Source: Ralstonia pickettii (GTDB lineage: Bacteria > Pseudomonadota > Gammaproteobacteria > Burkholderiales > Burkholderiaceae). From it: DNA of 64,000 nucleotides. Within the stretch, counting starts at the first letter, position 1. Each line of letters starts with the position of its first letter. Below, piece by piece: positions 1 through 8,098 of this stretch. A model generated the notes under the pieces. It made no database searches. It was not told the DNA's origin and saw only the letters and a list, made by a program, of their open reading frames with translations. Made by a program: the position numbers and the translations under genes. The stretch lies in NCBI RefSeq assembly GCF_016466415.2, contig NZ_CP066771.1, positions 1,674,001-1,738,000 on the forward strand, given 5' to 3'.

Positions 1-319
1 CGGCACGCGCCTCGTCGGCGTTCTGCACCATCGGCACAAGCAGCGTCTGCGCGCCGATGTCTACCAGGCGCTTGATCTCGACCGGATCGTTCCAGGCCGG
101 CCGCACGATGGGATGCGAGGCGTACGGCGCAACCGCCTGCAATTGCGCAAGCGTCGATTGCAGTTGATTCGGCGCATGCTCGTTGTCGATCAGTAGCCAG
201 TCAAAACCAGCCCCGGCCACAATCTCTGCCGGGTACGGATGCGCCATTGCGAGCCACAATCCGATCTGCGGCCGGCGCTCCGCCAACGCTCGCTTGAAGT
301 TGTTCACCGGGAGTTGCAT
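1..319 (-). CDS. hpaI: 4-hydroxy-2-oxoheptanedioate aldolase, HpaI (C-terminus beyond window edge)
   Basis: Class II pyruvate aldolase (HpcH/HpaI family) for the last step of homoprotocatechuate meta-cleavage: it splits 4-hydroxy-2-oxoheptanedioate to pyruvate and succinate semialdehyde. Only the first 106 codons are in the window. The translation starts [12 protein letters not shown] and carries the family motif [14 protein letters not shown] near residues 38-51, followed by a VRPAWND segment typical of the barrel. The start is set by the ATG at 317-319, 29 bp after the hpaH stop, so it is the last gene seen of the hpaG1-G2-E-D-F-H-I operon. Nothing looks broken in the visible part. Confidence 0.93.
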   Translation of the reverse strand, partial: MQLPVNNFKRALAERRPQIGLWLAMAHPYPAEIVAGAGFDWLLIDNEHAPNQLQSTLAQLQAVAPYASHPIVRPAWNDPVEIKRLVDIGAQTLLVPMVQNADEARA

Positions 320-348
320 GGCCAGGACATCCTTTGGGCGTTAGACAG

Positions 349-1152
349 TTAGACGAAATGGCAGGCGATGCTGCCAAGCGGACCGTAGTCGCAATGGAAT
401 GTATCACCGGCCCGCGCCGGCACGGGCCGTGTGAATGAACCGCCAAGGATGACCTGGCCCGGTTCCAGTGCGACGCCGTGCGGCGCCAGCTTGTTGGCCA
501 GCCAGACCACGCCGTTCGCTGGGTGGTTCAGGACGCCGGCTGCCACGCCTGTCTCTTCGATGACGGCGTTGCGCGAAAAGATGGCACTCACCCAGCGCAG
601 ATCCACATCGCGCATGCGGATGGGCCGGCCGCCCATCACGACGCCGGCATTGGCGGCGTTGTCGGCGATCGTGTCAAACACCTTGCGTGGACGCCCGCTG
701 TCAGGATCGATCGATTGCGAGCGCGCGTCGATGATCTCCAAGGCCGGTATCACGTGATCCACCGCGTCGTACACATCGAACAGCGTCACCTCCGGCCCCT
801 CCAGGCGCTTGCCGAGCACGAAGGCGAGTTCCACTTCCACGCGCGGCACGATGAAGCGGCTGGTGGGGATCTCGCTCCCCTCGGCAAAGAACATGTCGTT
901 GAGCAGCGCACCATAGTCGGGCTCGTCGATCTGTGAAGACTGCTGCATGGCGCGTGATGTCAATCCGATCTTGTGGCCCTTCAAGCGTCGCCCCGCTGCC
1001 AGCTTCATCGCGACCCATTCGCGCTGGATGGCATAGGCGTCTTCGATGGTGATGTCGGGGTGGTCAAGCGAGACCTGGCGGATCTGCCTGCGGTCGATCT
1101 CGGCCTGATGCAGGCGACGCGCGATGGTCTGGATGATCGTGGTGTCGAGCAT
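349..1152 (-). CDS. hpaH: 2-oxo-hept-4-ene-1,7-dioate hydratase, HpaH
   Basis: 267-residue member of the fumarylacetoacetase-related hydratase/decarboxylase family (MhpD/HpaH). It hydrates 2-oxohept-4-ene-1,7-dioate to 4-hydroxy-2-oxoheptanedioate, the HpaI substrate. The GHKIGLTS segment near residue 59 and the PRVEVELAFVLGKRL metal-binding region near residue 103 are characteristic. Length matches the family (about 267). It lies between hpaF (3-bp gap) and hpaI (29-bp gap) in one transcription unit. The catabolic context separates it from the MhpD and XylJ paralogues. Confidence 0.93.
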   Translation of the reverse strand: MLDTTIIQTIARRLHQAEIDRRQIRQVSLDHPDITIEDAYAIQREWVAMKLAAGRRLKGHKIGLTSRAMQQSSQIDEPDYGALLNDMFFAEGSEIPTSRFIVPRVEVELAFVLGKRLEGPEVTLFDVYDAVDHVIPALEIIDARSQSIDPDSGRPRKVFDTIADNAANAGVVMGGRPIRMRDVDLRWVSAIFSRNAVIEETGVAAGVLNHPANGVVWLANKLAPHGVALEPGQVILGGSFTRPVPARAGDTFHCDYGPLGSIACHFV

Positions 1153-1155
1153 GCG

Positions 1156-1545
1156 TCAAGCCTTGCGAAAACGCGCGTGGATGTTGTTGTGCTTGTAGCT
1201 GCCGCCCTCGTCGAACTCGGTCAACTCCATCGACAGCGCCAGATAACGGCGCGCAAAGGCCTGCGCAAAATGTGCCTTGATCGCCTCGAACAGCGCGTCG
1301 CAGGCGGCCTTCTTGACCTCAGGCGTGCGACCCCCTGCGATTTTGAACGTGACGTGAACGAAAGCGTCGTCCTCTTTGCCGTCGGCCACGCGGTACTCGG
1401 TCAGCTTGATGGCGCGCGAGCGGATACCGCCAGTCGGAAATACGCCGTTCTGCGCCATCAGCGTTTCGTTCATCGCTTGCAGCAATTCCGGAATGCGGGC
1501 GTCGTCGCCCAGGTTGTCGGTGTATTCGACAATGACGTGCGGCAT
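1156..1545 (-). CDS. hpaF: 5-carboxymethyl-2-hydroxymuconate delta-isomerase, HpaF
   Basis: 129-residue CHM isomerase of the tautomerase superfamily; it moves the double bond of 5-carboxymethyl-2-hydroxymuconate to give the 2-oxo form used by HpaG. Translation begins MPHVIVEYTDN, and the Pro right after the initiator Met is the catalytic N-terminal proline of this superfamily. The open frame continues upstream, but the ATG at 1543-1545 is preceded by a strong GAGGAGG Shine-Dalgarno and gives the exposed Pro-1, so it is the right start. It slightly overlaps neither neighbour: hpaD ends 10 bp upstream. Confidence 0.93.
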   Translation of the reverse strand: MPHVIVEYTDNLGDDARIPELLQAMNETLMAQNGVFPTGGIRSRAIKLTEYRVADGKEDDAFVHVTFKIAGGRTPEVKKAACDALFEAIKAHFAQAFARRYLALSMELTEFDEGGSYKHNNIHARFRKA

Positions 1546-1555
1546 GGCGACCTCC

Positions 1556-2425
1556 TCAGGCTTCAACTTGTTCACGTCCGGGCAGCGGGAAGATCGCGTT
1601 GATCTGGCCCGTGCCGGAACTGGCGAAATATTCGGTGACGACTTCGATGCCCCTGTCATAGGCATCCCAGCCAAGCAGCCCGAGCAACATGGCTGTGTCG
1701 TGCATGCCGCCCTCGCCCTCGCACAGCGATGCGTACTCGGGCAGCATCGCGCAGAAGGTCTTCCAGTCGCCCTGCTTCCAGAGCTCGACCACGCGCAGGT
1801 CGACTTGCCTGAAAAACTCGCGGCTGATCTGGTGGATGGATTCTTCGGGGCTGCCGTTGTCGTTGAAACGGTGCGAGAGCGATCCGCTGGCGAGAAATGC
1901 GACGGTGCTGTCGCTGGCCACGATGGCCTCGAGCAGCGCTGCGCCGAAGCGGCGGCTTTCTTCCAGTTGGTGCCACGCGCACCACCCGGCAATCGACACG
2001 ACCTTGAAGTGCTGGTCGCTGTTCATGTACCGCATCGGGACCAGCGTGCCGTATTCGAGTTCGAGGCTGTTGATCTCGTGCGCACGCGTGAACACGCCGC
2101 GCGCCGTTGCCGTCTCTGCAATCAATCGACCCAGCCCCGGATTCCCGGGATACGCATATCGCATGTCCTTGATGAAATGCGGCAGCTCGTTGCTCGTGTA
2201 GACGCCTTCGAAGCGTGCATTGCAATTGACGTGGTAGCCGGCATTGACGAGCCAGTGCACGTCAGACACGACGATGGTGTCCACGCCCAGATCGCGGCAA
2301 CGCTGTCCGATGATGCGGTGGCCCTCGATGGCCGCCTCCCGGCAGCCATGGTGCTTGCCCGGCAGTTCTGACAGGTACATCGACGGCACGTGGGTGATCT
2401 TTGCGGCCAAGGCCAGCTTGCCCAT
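1556..2425 (-). CDS. hpaD: homoprotocatechuate (3,4-dihydroxyphenylacetate) 2,3-dioxygenase, HpaD
   Basis: 289-residue class III (LigB-type) extradiol ring-cleavage dioxygenase that opens 3,4-dihydroxyphenylacetate to 5-carboxymethyl-2-hydroxymuconate semialdehyde using Fe(II). Visible signatures are the N-terminal HVPSMYLSELPGKHHGCREA region with candidate iron-ligand histidines, VVSDVHWLVNAGYHVN, and a LASGSLSHRFND segment in the middle. Length agrees with the enterobacterial HpaD of this type, not the vicinal-oxygen-chelate family. It lies 42 bp downstream of hpaE in the operon. Confidence 0.93.
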   Translation of the reverse strand: MGKLALAAKITHVPSMYLSELPGKHHGCREAAIEGHRIIGQRCRDLGVDTIVVSDVHWLVNAGYHVNCNARFEGVYTSNELPHFIKDMRYAYPGNPGLGRLIAETATARGVFTRAHEINSLELEYGTLVPMRYMNSDQHFKVVSIAGWCAWHQLEESRRFGAALLEAIVASDSTVAFLASGSLSHRFNDNGSPEESIHQISREFFRQVDLRVVELWKQGDWKTFCAMLPEYASLCEGEGGMHDTAMLLGLLGWDAYDRGIEVVTEYFASSGTGQINAIFPLPGREQVEA

Positions 2426-2467
2426 GGTGTCTCCTTCCGCCCTCGTTATGGTGCGTCCGGCGGCGCG

Positions 2468-3949
2468 TCAAACGCCCCAGCGCGGGATATGGTGGCTGCC
2501 CATCGAGATACAGACATTTTTGATCTCGGCAAACACCTCGAGACTGTACTCGCCACCCTCACGCCCGGTACCGGACGCTTTGACACCGCCGAAAGGCTGC
2601 CGCAGGTCGCGCACGTTCTGGCTATTGACGAAGACCATGCCGGCTTCGATCCCACGCGCCACACGGTGCACCTTGCCCACATCCTGCGTCCAGATGTACG
2701 AGGCCAGACCGTATTCCACGTCATTGGCCAGTTTCAGGCCATCGGCCTCATCCTTGAACGGGATGAGGCAAGCCACGGGGCCAAAGATTTCTTCCTGCGC
2801 CACCCGCATGCGGTTGTCGACATTGGCCAGCACCGTGGGCGCCACGAAGTTGCCGTTCTGCAGGTGGCCGGGCAGGCCAGCGGGCTTCTCCGCGCCGCCG
2901 GCCAGAATCTTCGCGCCCTCCTGTTCGCCGAGACGGATGTAGCCCGTGACCTTCTCCCAATGCGCGCGCGTGATCATCGAGCCGACATGGGTTGTCTCAT
3001 CTGCCGGGTCGCCCACCACAAGCCGCTTTGCACGTTCGGCAAACTTGCGTACGAAATCGTCATAGACACTTTCTTGCACGAAGATGCGCGAGCCCGCCGT
3101 GCAGCGTTCGCCGTTGATGGAGAAAATGGTGAACAGTGACGCATCGAGCGCGCGATCCAGGTCCGCATCGTCGAAGACCAGCACCGGCGACTTGCCGCCT
3201 AGCTCCATCGAGAATTTCTTCAGGCCGGCGCGCTCCATGATGCGCTTGCCGGTCGTCGTGCCGCCGGTGAACGACACCACCCGCACATCCGGATGGCGCA
3301 CCAGCGCATCGCCGGCCGTGGCGCCATAGCCTTGCACCACGTTGAGCACACCGGGCGGAATGCCGGCTTCCAGGGCCAGGCGGCCCAGTTGATCCGCTGT
3401 CAGGGGCGACAGCTCCGACATCTTGAGCACCGCCGTATTGCCCAGCGCCAGGCACGGCGCCACCTTCCACGTGGCCGTCATGAACGGCACGTTCCAGGGC
3501 GAGATCAATGCGCAAACGCCCACCGGCTGATACAGCGTGTAGTTCAGCATCTGGTCATCGACCGGATACGTGCGGCCGTTGACTTGCGTACACACTTCGG
3601 CAAAGAAATGGAAGTTCTCGGAAGCGCGCGGAATGAGCTGCTTGCTCGTCTGCGCGATCGGCAGGCCAGTATCCATCGTCTCCAGCGCCGCCAGGTGCGG
3701 CACGTTCTGCTCAATCAGCTCGCCGAGTCGGCGCATCAGCTTGGCGCGCTGCTTGGCCGGCGTGTTGGCCCAGGCCGGAAATGCCGCCTTGGCCGCCGCT
3801 ACCGCCGCGTTGATCTCCGCCTCACCGCCCGATGCCACTTCGGTAATGGCCTCGCCCGTGGCCGGATTGGTCGTGACGAAACGCTCGGCGCTGTCGACCT
3901 GGCGGCCGTCGATCCAATGCTTGACTGGGTCCATGTTGACGCGGCTCAT
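2468..3949 (-). CDS. hpaE: 5-carboxymethyl-2-hydroxymuconate semialdehyde dehydrogenase, HpaE
   Basis: 493-residue NAD-dependent aldehyde dehydrogenase that oxidises the ring-cleavage semialdehyde to 5-carboxymethyl-2-hydroxymuconate. It has the ALDH nucleotide-binding SFTGGTTTGK motif, the catalytic glutamate in MELGGKSP and the catalytic cysteine in NGERCTAGSRI (Cys283). The start MSRVNMDPVKHWIDG overlaps the hpaG2 stop by 4 bp (ATGA), a sign of translational coupling. The specific substrate is assigned from operon context, since ALDH sequence alone does not fix it. Confidence 0.92.
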   Translation of the reverse strand: MSRVNMDPVKHWIDGRQVDSAERFVTTNPATGEAITEVASGGEAEINAAVAAAKAAFPAWANTPAKQRAKLMRRLGELIEQNVPHLAALETMDTGLPIAQTSKQLIPRASENFHFFAEVCTQVNGRTYPVDDQMLNYTLYQPVGVCALISPWNVPFMTATWKVAPCLALGNTAVLKMSELSPLTADQLGRLALEAGIPPGVLNVVQGYGATAGDALVRHPDVRVVSFTGGTTTGKRIMERAGLKKFSMELGGKSPVLVFDDADLDRALDASLFTIFSINGERCTAGSRIFVQESVYDDFVRKFAERAKRLVVGDPADETTHVGSMITRAHWEKVTGYIRLGEQEGAKILAGGAEKPAGLPGHLQNGNFVAPTVLANVDNRMRVAQEEIFGPVACLIPFKDEADGLKLANDVEYGLASYIWTQDVGKVHRVARGIEAGMVFVNSQNVRDLRQPFGGVKASGTGREGGEYSLEVFAEIKNVCISMGSHHIPRWGV

Positions 3950-4716
3950 GCGGGCTCCTTGTTCGGTTCTTCGGCAACGATGGTGCTCACCAGCCTGCCG
4001 ATGCCTTCGATTTCGGTGATGACTTCGTCGCCGGGTCGCGTGTCAGCCAACCCCTCGGGCGTGCCGGTGAGAATCATGTCGCCAGGGCTGAGCGTCATGA
4101 AGCTGGAGAACCACGCGATCAACGCCGGAACGTCGAAGATCATGTCGCGCGTGCTGCCTTCCTGCGTGACACGGCCGTTGACGGTGGTCCGCAGTGCGAG
4201 ATTCATCGGGTCAGGCACATCGTCTCGGTCAACCAGCCATGGGCCGATGGGCGTACCGGTGTCGCGGCTTTTCACCCGCAGGTTCGGGCGGTAGTAGTTC
4301 TCGAGATAGTCGCGGATGGCGTAATCGTTGGCCACCGAATAACCGGCCACGTATTCATAGGCGTGCTCGCGCGGCACATCGCGCGCGGTCTTGCCGATAA
4401 CCACGACCAGCTCGCATTCGTAGTGCATGAACGCAACGCCAGCCGGGCGCACGGTGTGGGCGCGATGGCCGATCAGCGTATTGGGCCCTTTCAGGAACGC
4501 GAGCGGCTCCTCGGGCGCCTTGAAGGCTAGCTCCTTTGCGTGGTCGGCGTAGTTCAGGCCCAACGCGAAAACCGTGCGCGGCACGACCGGCGGCAACCAG
4601 ACGACCTCGCTTTCATGCAGGACGCGGCCGTCTGCCAGTCGCAGGTGGGAATCGTCGCCGGGCATGGCCGCGGCTTGATGGATCGCGCCGTCATAGGCAA
4701 TACGCGCGTGCTTCAT
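3946..4716 (-). CDS. hpaG2: HpaG2: 4-hydroxyphenylacetate degradation isomerase/decarboxylase, C-terminal-type subunit
   Basis: 256-residue fumarylacetoacetate-hydrolase-fold protein equivalent to one half of the fused enterobacterial HpaG, which decarboxylates 5-oxopent-3-ene-1,2,5-tricarboxylate and isomerises the product. The FAH core is clear: LGLNYADHAKEL, FLKGPNTLIGH, MHYECELVVVIGK with the metal-binding E-x-E, and ILTGTPEGLADTRPGDEV. The frame is open further upstream, but the ATG at 4714-4716 has an AGGAGG site and overlaps the hpaG1 stop by 4 bp. Here the two halves are separate adjacent genes. Confidence 0.92.
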   Translation of the reverse strand: MKHARIAYDGAIHQAAAMPGDDSHLRLADGRVLHESEVVWLPPVVPRTVFALGLNYADHAKELAFKAPEEPLAFLKGPNTLIGHRAHTVRPAGVAFMHYECELVVVIGKTARDVPREHAYEYVAGYSVANDYAIRDYLENYYRPNLRVKSRDTGTPIGPWLVDRDDVPDPMNLALRTTVNGRVTQEGSTRDMIFDVPALIAWFSSFMTLSPGDMILTGTPEGLADTRPGDEVITEIEGIGRLVSTIVAEEPNKEPA

Positions 4717-5465
4717 CGCGAGGCCTCCTGTGCGTGGCGGATCAGTGCTGTCGTGAGCGTGCCAATGTGGGCGATGTCGATATCGATGCAATCCCCGGCC
4801 CGCGCCAGCGGCGGATGCTCCGGCATGCCAACGAGCAGCACGTCGCCCGCTTCGAGCGTCATGAAGGCCGTCACGTCGGCGAGCAGTTGCGCGATGGGCC
4901 GCACCAGCGTCGATGTGTTGGTGCGTTGCTTGATCTCGCCATTGATGCGCACGGCAATATCCAGCGCATTGGCGTCTGGCACATCGTCGCGGTCAACCAT
5001 CCATGGTCCCATCGGGCAAAAACCATCGCGGCACTTGTGGCGGATCGCAGGCCGGTAGTAATTCGCATGCGGCACGGTCAGGTCGTTGACGATGGTGTAG
5101 CCGGCGATGAAATCTGCAGCGCGCCGCGCAGGCACGCGCGTGGCGGTCCGCCCAATCACCACGCCCAGGCAAGCACCCGCCCACACGCCATCGACATCTG
5201 CCGGCAGCACAACATCATGACCATGGCCGATACGGGTGTTGGCGGGCTTGAGATACAGAATGGGCGCCTTGGGCGGTGCCTGGTAAGGCGGCGCAGACAG
5301 CGCGTCACCCAACGCATCGAGTTCTCCGCGGTAGTTGAGCAAGGTCCCGACGACCGTGCCTTCGACCGGCGGCAGCCAGTGCCATGAATTTGCGGGTTCC
5401 GCGGCGGAGGAAAACACGGTTTCCCGTATCCGGCCGTCCGGCAATATCACTCTGGCTCGCCGCAT
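4713..5465 (-). CDS. hpaG1: HpaG1: 4-hydroxyphenylacetate degradation isomerase/decarboxylase, N-terminal-type subunit
   Basis: 250-residue FAH-fold paralogue of HpaG2 and first gene of the hpa operon. It shows TLLNYRGEL, LYLKPANTRIGH and LVGMPEHPPLARAGD. The metal-site segment reads GACLGVVIGR where HpaG2 has ECELVVVIGK, so the usual E-x-E ligands are not conserved, as expected if this half is the less metal-dependent subunit. Transcription is governed by the promoter and palindrome just upstream (5485-5528). Overlap with hpaG2 is 4 bp. Confidence 0.9.
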   Translation of the reverse strand: MRRARVILPDGRIRETVFSSAAEPANSWHWLPPVEGTVVGTLLNYRGELDALGDALSAPPYQAPPKAPILYLKPANTRIGHGHDVVLPADVDGVWAGACLGVVIGRTATRVPARRAADFIAGYTIVNDLTVPHANYYRPAIRHKCRDGFCPMGPWMVDRDDVPDANALDIAVRINGEIKQRTNTSTLVRPIAQLLADVTAFMTLEAGDVLLVGMPEHPPLARAGDCIDIDIAHIGTLTTALIRHAQEASR

Positions 5466-5484
5466 TGCTCGTTCTCTCGCTCAA

Positions 5485-5528
5485 ATAATTAACATGTTAA
5501 TCATCTGGTCGGATTGCGGTCTTGTCAA
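5485..5528 (-). promoter_or_regulatory. hpaG1 promoter with overlapping palindromic operator (HpaR/MarR type)
   Basis: On the minus strand a perfect -35 TTGACA (5523-5528) is followed after 17 bp by GATGAT (5500-5505) as -10. A 20-bp inverted repeat, ATAATTAACATGTTAATCAT (5485-5504), with 9 of 10 matching arm positions and a perfect 14-bp core, covers the -10 box and ends 19 bp before the hpaG1 ATG. MarR-family HpaR represses the hpa meta operon in enterobacteria. No hpaR gene lies in the window, so the identity of the regulator is inferred from site type and context. Confidence 0.75.
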
Positions 5529-5550
5529 GTCGGGAAAATGCGGCGCCATG

Positions 5551-5580
5551 AAAAAAGCCGGTCACAGGGACCGGCTTTCT
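5551..5580 (-). terminator. Rho-independent terminator of the DUF1488-type gene
   Basis: Inverted repeat AAGCCGGTC / GACCGGCTT with a 5-nt loop. On the minus strand it is followed by a run of six T. It lies about 75 bp downstream of the stop at 5655 and upstream of the divergent hpa promoter. Confidence 0.8.
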
Positions 5581-5654
5581 TCAGGCGGCGGACACGGTGT
5601 CCGCCATGCAGAGTCATCGGCCAAGCCGATGTCTACGCGGGCAATCGAACGGAC

Positions 5655-5945
5655 TCAAACCACGGCTATATGCGCGCGCTTGACCACGACCGGTTGCGGC
5701 AAATCCTCCAATCCGTGAGATCGCTGCACGCCGTCAGCAATCAGTACGCGCGCGGCATCCTGGATCCGCTCTTGACCAGCCTCGAAGGCTGCCTGAAGCG
5801 ACAACACCTGATCACCTTCCAGGCCCTCCCAAAGCGCCTCACGCGTTGCCACGCAAGTCACCTTTTCGCCGTCGACGAGTGCGTCGAACAGCAGGCCTTC
5901 GTTGTTGATGTCGTACGCCTCTTTCTTTTCGAACTTGATTTCCAT
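5655..5945 (-). CDS. DUF1488-family small protein
   Basis: 96-residue protein starting MEIKFEKKEAYDINNEGLLF, with VDGEKVTCVATREALWEG in the centre. Both the pattern and the length fit the DUF1488 family of small cytosolic bacterial proteins of unknown function. The ATG at 5943-5945 is preceded by GGAGGG; the longer open frame upstream has no such site. The gene is monocistronic, with its own terminator at 5551-5580. I know of no established function, so none is assigned. Confidence 0.7.
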   Translation of the reverse strand: MEIKFEKKEAYDINNEGLLFDALVDGEKVTCVATREALWEGLEGDQVLSLQAAFEAGQERIQDAARVLIADGVQRSHGLEDLPQPVVVKRAHIAVV

Positions 5946-5984
5946 CGTCAAAGCCCTCCGATTGCAATGGACAACAACGCACAC

Positions 5985-6476
5985 GCTGTTGCGTGGAAAC
6001 CCTGCGGGGGGGCCGGCAAGGTTTCGTCAGACATTGTGTCTGGCTGCGCAAATCATTTTAACCACAGCTTGCGATGCACGTGCGAGCGCTATTCGCAGCG
6101 CAGCAGCCAGCGAGCGGCGGCTTGAAGCCGCCATCCCAAGCGGCATCAGGCCTTGGGAGGCCCGAGGTCGAAGCTATGCTTTTTTGTCAGGGTCGCGCAC
6201 GTGCCCGCTGAGCAAAGCAAAAGGCACATGCAAGGCCCGTGCCGGATACGAAGCCTAAGTGCGCGCGCTAATGCAACCACATGGATTGCGACGCCTTGAT
6301 GTCAGTGCCGGAAGCGCTGAAAACCGTGCCCTATAAAGTGCGCTGATTGAACGCAATACACCGGCGTTGTAATAGTTTCTCGCCGACTGAGGCCAGTTCT
6401 GCTCAGTCGGCGGCCCGAACGACAGTGTTTGGCTGCGTGGCAGCCATGTCGTCAGGGAATGGGCGCGCGCTTTTGA
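5985..6476. other. Non-coding interval between the DUF1488 gene and the amino-acid permease
   Basis: About 490 bp with no convincing gene. It contains a GGCGGCTT/AGCCGCC hairpin around 6115-6131 and a perfect 11-bp inverted repeat at 6381-6412 (listed separately). Candidate frames here are short, lack ribosome-binding sites and have no recognisable protein. Confidence 0.6.
6381..6412 (-). terminator. Perfect 11-bp inverted repeat downstream of the permease gene
   Basis: CGCCGACTGAG and CTCAGTCGGCG form a perfect 11-bp stem with a 10-nt loop, 65 bp past the permease stop (6477). There is no following T tract on either strand, so it may be a processed 3' end or a weak/Rho-assisted terminator, not a canonical intrinsic one. 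Confidence 0.5.
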
Positions 6477-7907
6477 TCAGTGCACCGTCTCGGAAACCGG
6501 TGCCGGTCCGGGCTCCGAACCGTGCAGCAGCGAACGACGGCGCGCGTAGCCGAAGTACACCACCAAGCCAATCAAGACCCACACCACAAATGCGATCCAG
6601 GTGACAGCCTGCAGTTGGCTCATCAGGAACAGGCACAGGCCGATCGCCAGCAGCGGCACCACTGGCACGCCAGGGCAGCGGAAGCCGCGATGCAGGTCCG
6701 GACGGGTCCGGCGCAGCACCAGCACGGCCACGGCGATCAACGAGAAGGCGGCGAGCGTGCCGATGTTGATCAGTTCAGCCAGCACATTCAGCGGAACAAA
6801 TGCGGCGATCAGCGCAAAGACAATCCCCACCACCCAGGTGTTGAGGAACGGCGTCGAGTAGCGCGGATGAATGTGCGACAGGCGCTTGGGCAGCAGGCCG
6901 TCGCGCGACATGGCGAAGATGATGCGCGTCTGACCGTACGCCATCACCAGGATCACGGTCGTCATGCCAATGATGGCGCCCAGATCGACAAAGCCCGCCA
7001 CCCAGTTTTCACCGGCCACTTGGAGCGCCAGCGACACCGGGTGATCCACGCCCGCAAACTTCGCGAACGGCACGATGCCCGTCATGATCGCGGCCACCAC
7101 CACATAGAGGATCGTGCACACCGCCAGCGAACCAATGATGCCAATCGGCAAATCGCGCTTGGGATTGCGCACCTCTTCGGCCGCGGACGTCACCGCGTCG
7201 AAGCCGATGAACGCGAAGAACACGATGGCCGCAGCGCCAAACACGCCCTCCATGCCGAACGGCATGAACGGCTGCCAGTTGGCCGGCTGCACATGGCGCA
7301 CACCCACGACGATAAACAACAGCACCACCGTCACCTTGATGGCCACCATGATGTTGTTGGCGCGGGCCGATTCGCGAATGCCAAACGACAGCAACGTCGT
7401 GATCAGCAGCATGATCACCAGCGCCGGCAGGTTGAACAGCGTCTGCACGCCCGGAATCGCGCCAGGCGCGGCCGTGAGCGCCACCGGGAGATGCAGGCCG
7501 AAGCCTGAAAGCAGCGACTGGAAATAGCCGGACCAGCCCACCGAAACAGCCGATGTGGCCAGGCCATATTCGAGCATCAGATCCCAGCCGATGATCCAGG
7601 CGACCAACTCGCCCATCGTGGCGTAGGCATACGTATAGATGGAGCCCGACACGGGAATGGTCGAGGCAAATTCGGCGTAACACAGCGCGGCAAAACCGCA
7701 GGCCAGCGCCGCGACGATGAAAGACAGCGTGAGCGCCGGCCCCGCTGTCAGCGCGCCGGTACCGGTCAGCACGAAGATACCGGTACCGATGATGGCGCCG
7801 ACACCAAGCAATGTCAGGTCGAGGGGTCCGAGGACTTTCTTCAGGCCGGTATCGCTGTGGCCCGCGCGGATCATGTGATCCACGTTTTTGGTGCGAAACA
7901 AACTCAT
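6477..7907 (-). CDS. APC-family cationic amino-acid transporter-type permease
   Basis: 476-residue integral membrane protein with about 12-13 hydrophobic segments, of the amino acid-polyamine-organocation superfamily, CAT-like subfamily (YfnA/CAT). The first helix carries the substrate-binding GAIIGTGIF motif near residue 35, and AFIGFDAVTSAAEEVRNPKRDLP is the diagnostic APC signature after helix 6. The start at 7905-7907 (MSLFRTKNVDHMI) has AGGAGA upstream; the frame is open for 38 further codons that do not look like protein. Substrate is probably a basic or neutral amino acid and cannot be read from sequence. The gene appears monocistronic. Confidence 0.88.
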   Translation of the reverse strand: MSLFRTKNVDHMIRAGHSDTGLKKVLGPLDLTLLGVGAIIGTGIFVLTGTGALTAGPALTLSFIVAALACGFAALCYAEFASTIPVSGSIYTYAYATMGELVAWIIGWDLMLEYGLATSAVSVGWSGYFQSLLSGFGLHLPVALTAAPGAIPGVQTLFNLPALVIMLLITTLLSFGIRESARANNIMVAIKVTVVLLFIVVGVRHVQPANWQPFMPFGMEGVFGAAAIVFFAFIGFDAVTSAAEEVRNPKRDLPIGIIGSLAVCTILYVVVAAIMTGIVPFAKFAGVDHPVSLALQVAGENWVAGFVDLGAIIGMTTVILVMAYGQTRIIFAMSRDGLLPKRLSHIHPRYSTPFLNTWVVGIVFALIAAFVPLNVLAELINIGTLAAFSLIAVAVLVLRRTRPDLHRGFRCPGVPVVPLLAIGLCLFLMSQLQAVTWIAFVVWVLIGLVVYFGYARRRSLLHGSEPGPAPVSETVH

Positions 7908-8098
7908 TGACTGCGTCTCCTGTCTGCGTGCGGCCGAATGTGACGGCATGCACTGTCGTGCACGTGTGGTGCGCGGCGGCGGATTATGCAAAAAAGCGGG
8001 CATTTTACCCGCAGGCGACATTCCGCCCTTCTATCGCCATGAAGCAGACAGGAAAATAGGACAATTCGTACCCGATTGGCGGGCCGAGCGGTTCAATC

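Noticed and set aside
6250-6345. Tiny plus-strand frame beginning MDCDALMSVPEALK near 6281
   Set aside because: Only 21 codons, no ribosome-binding site, no recognisable context.
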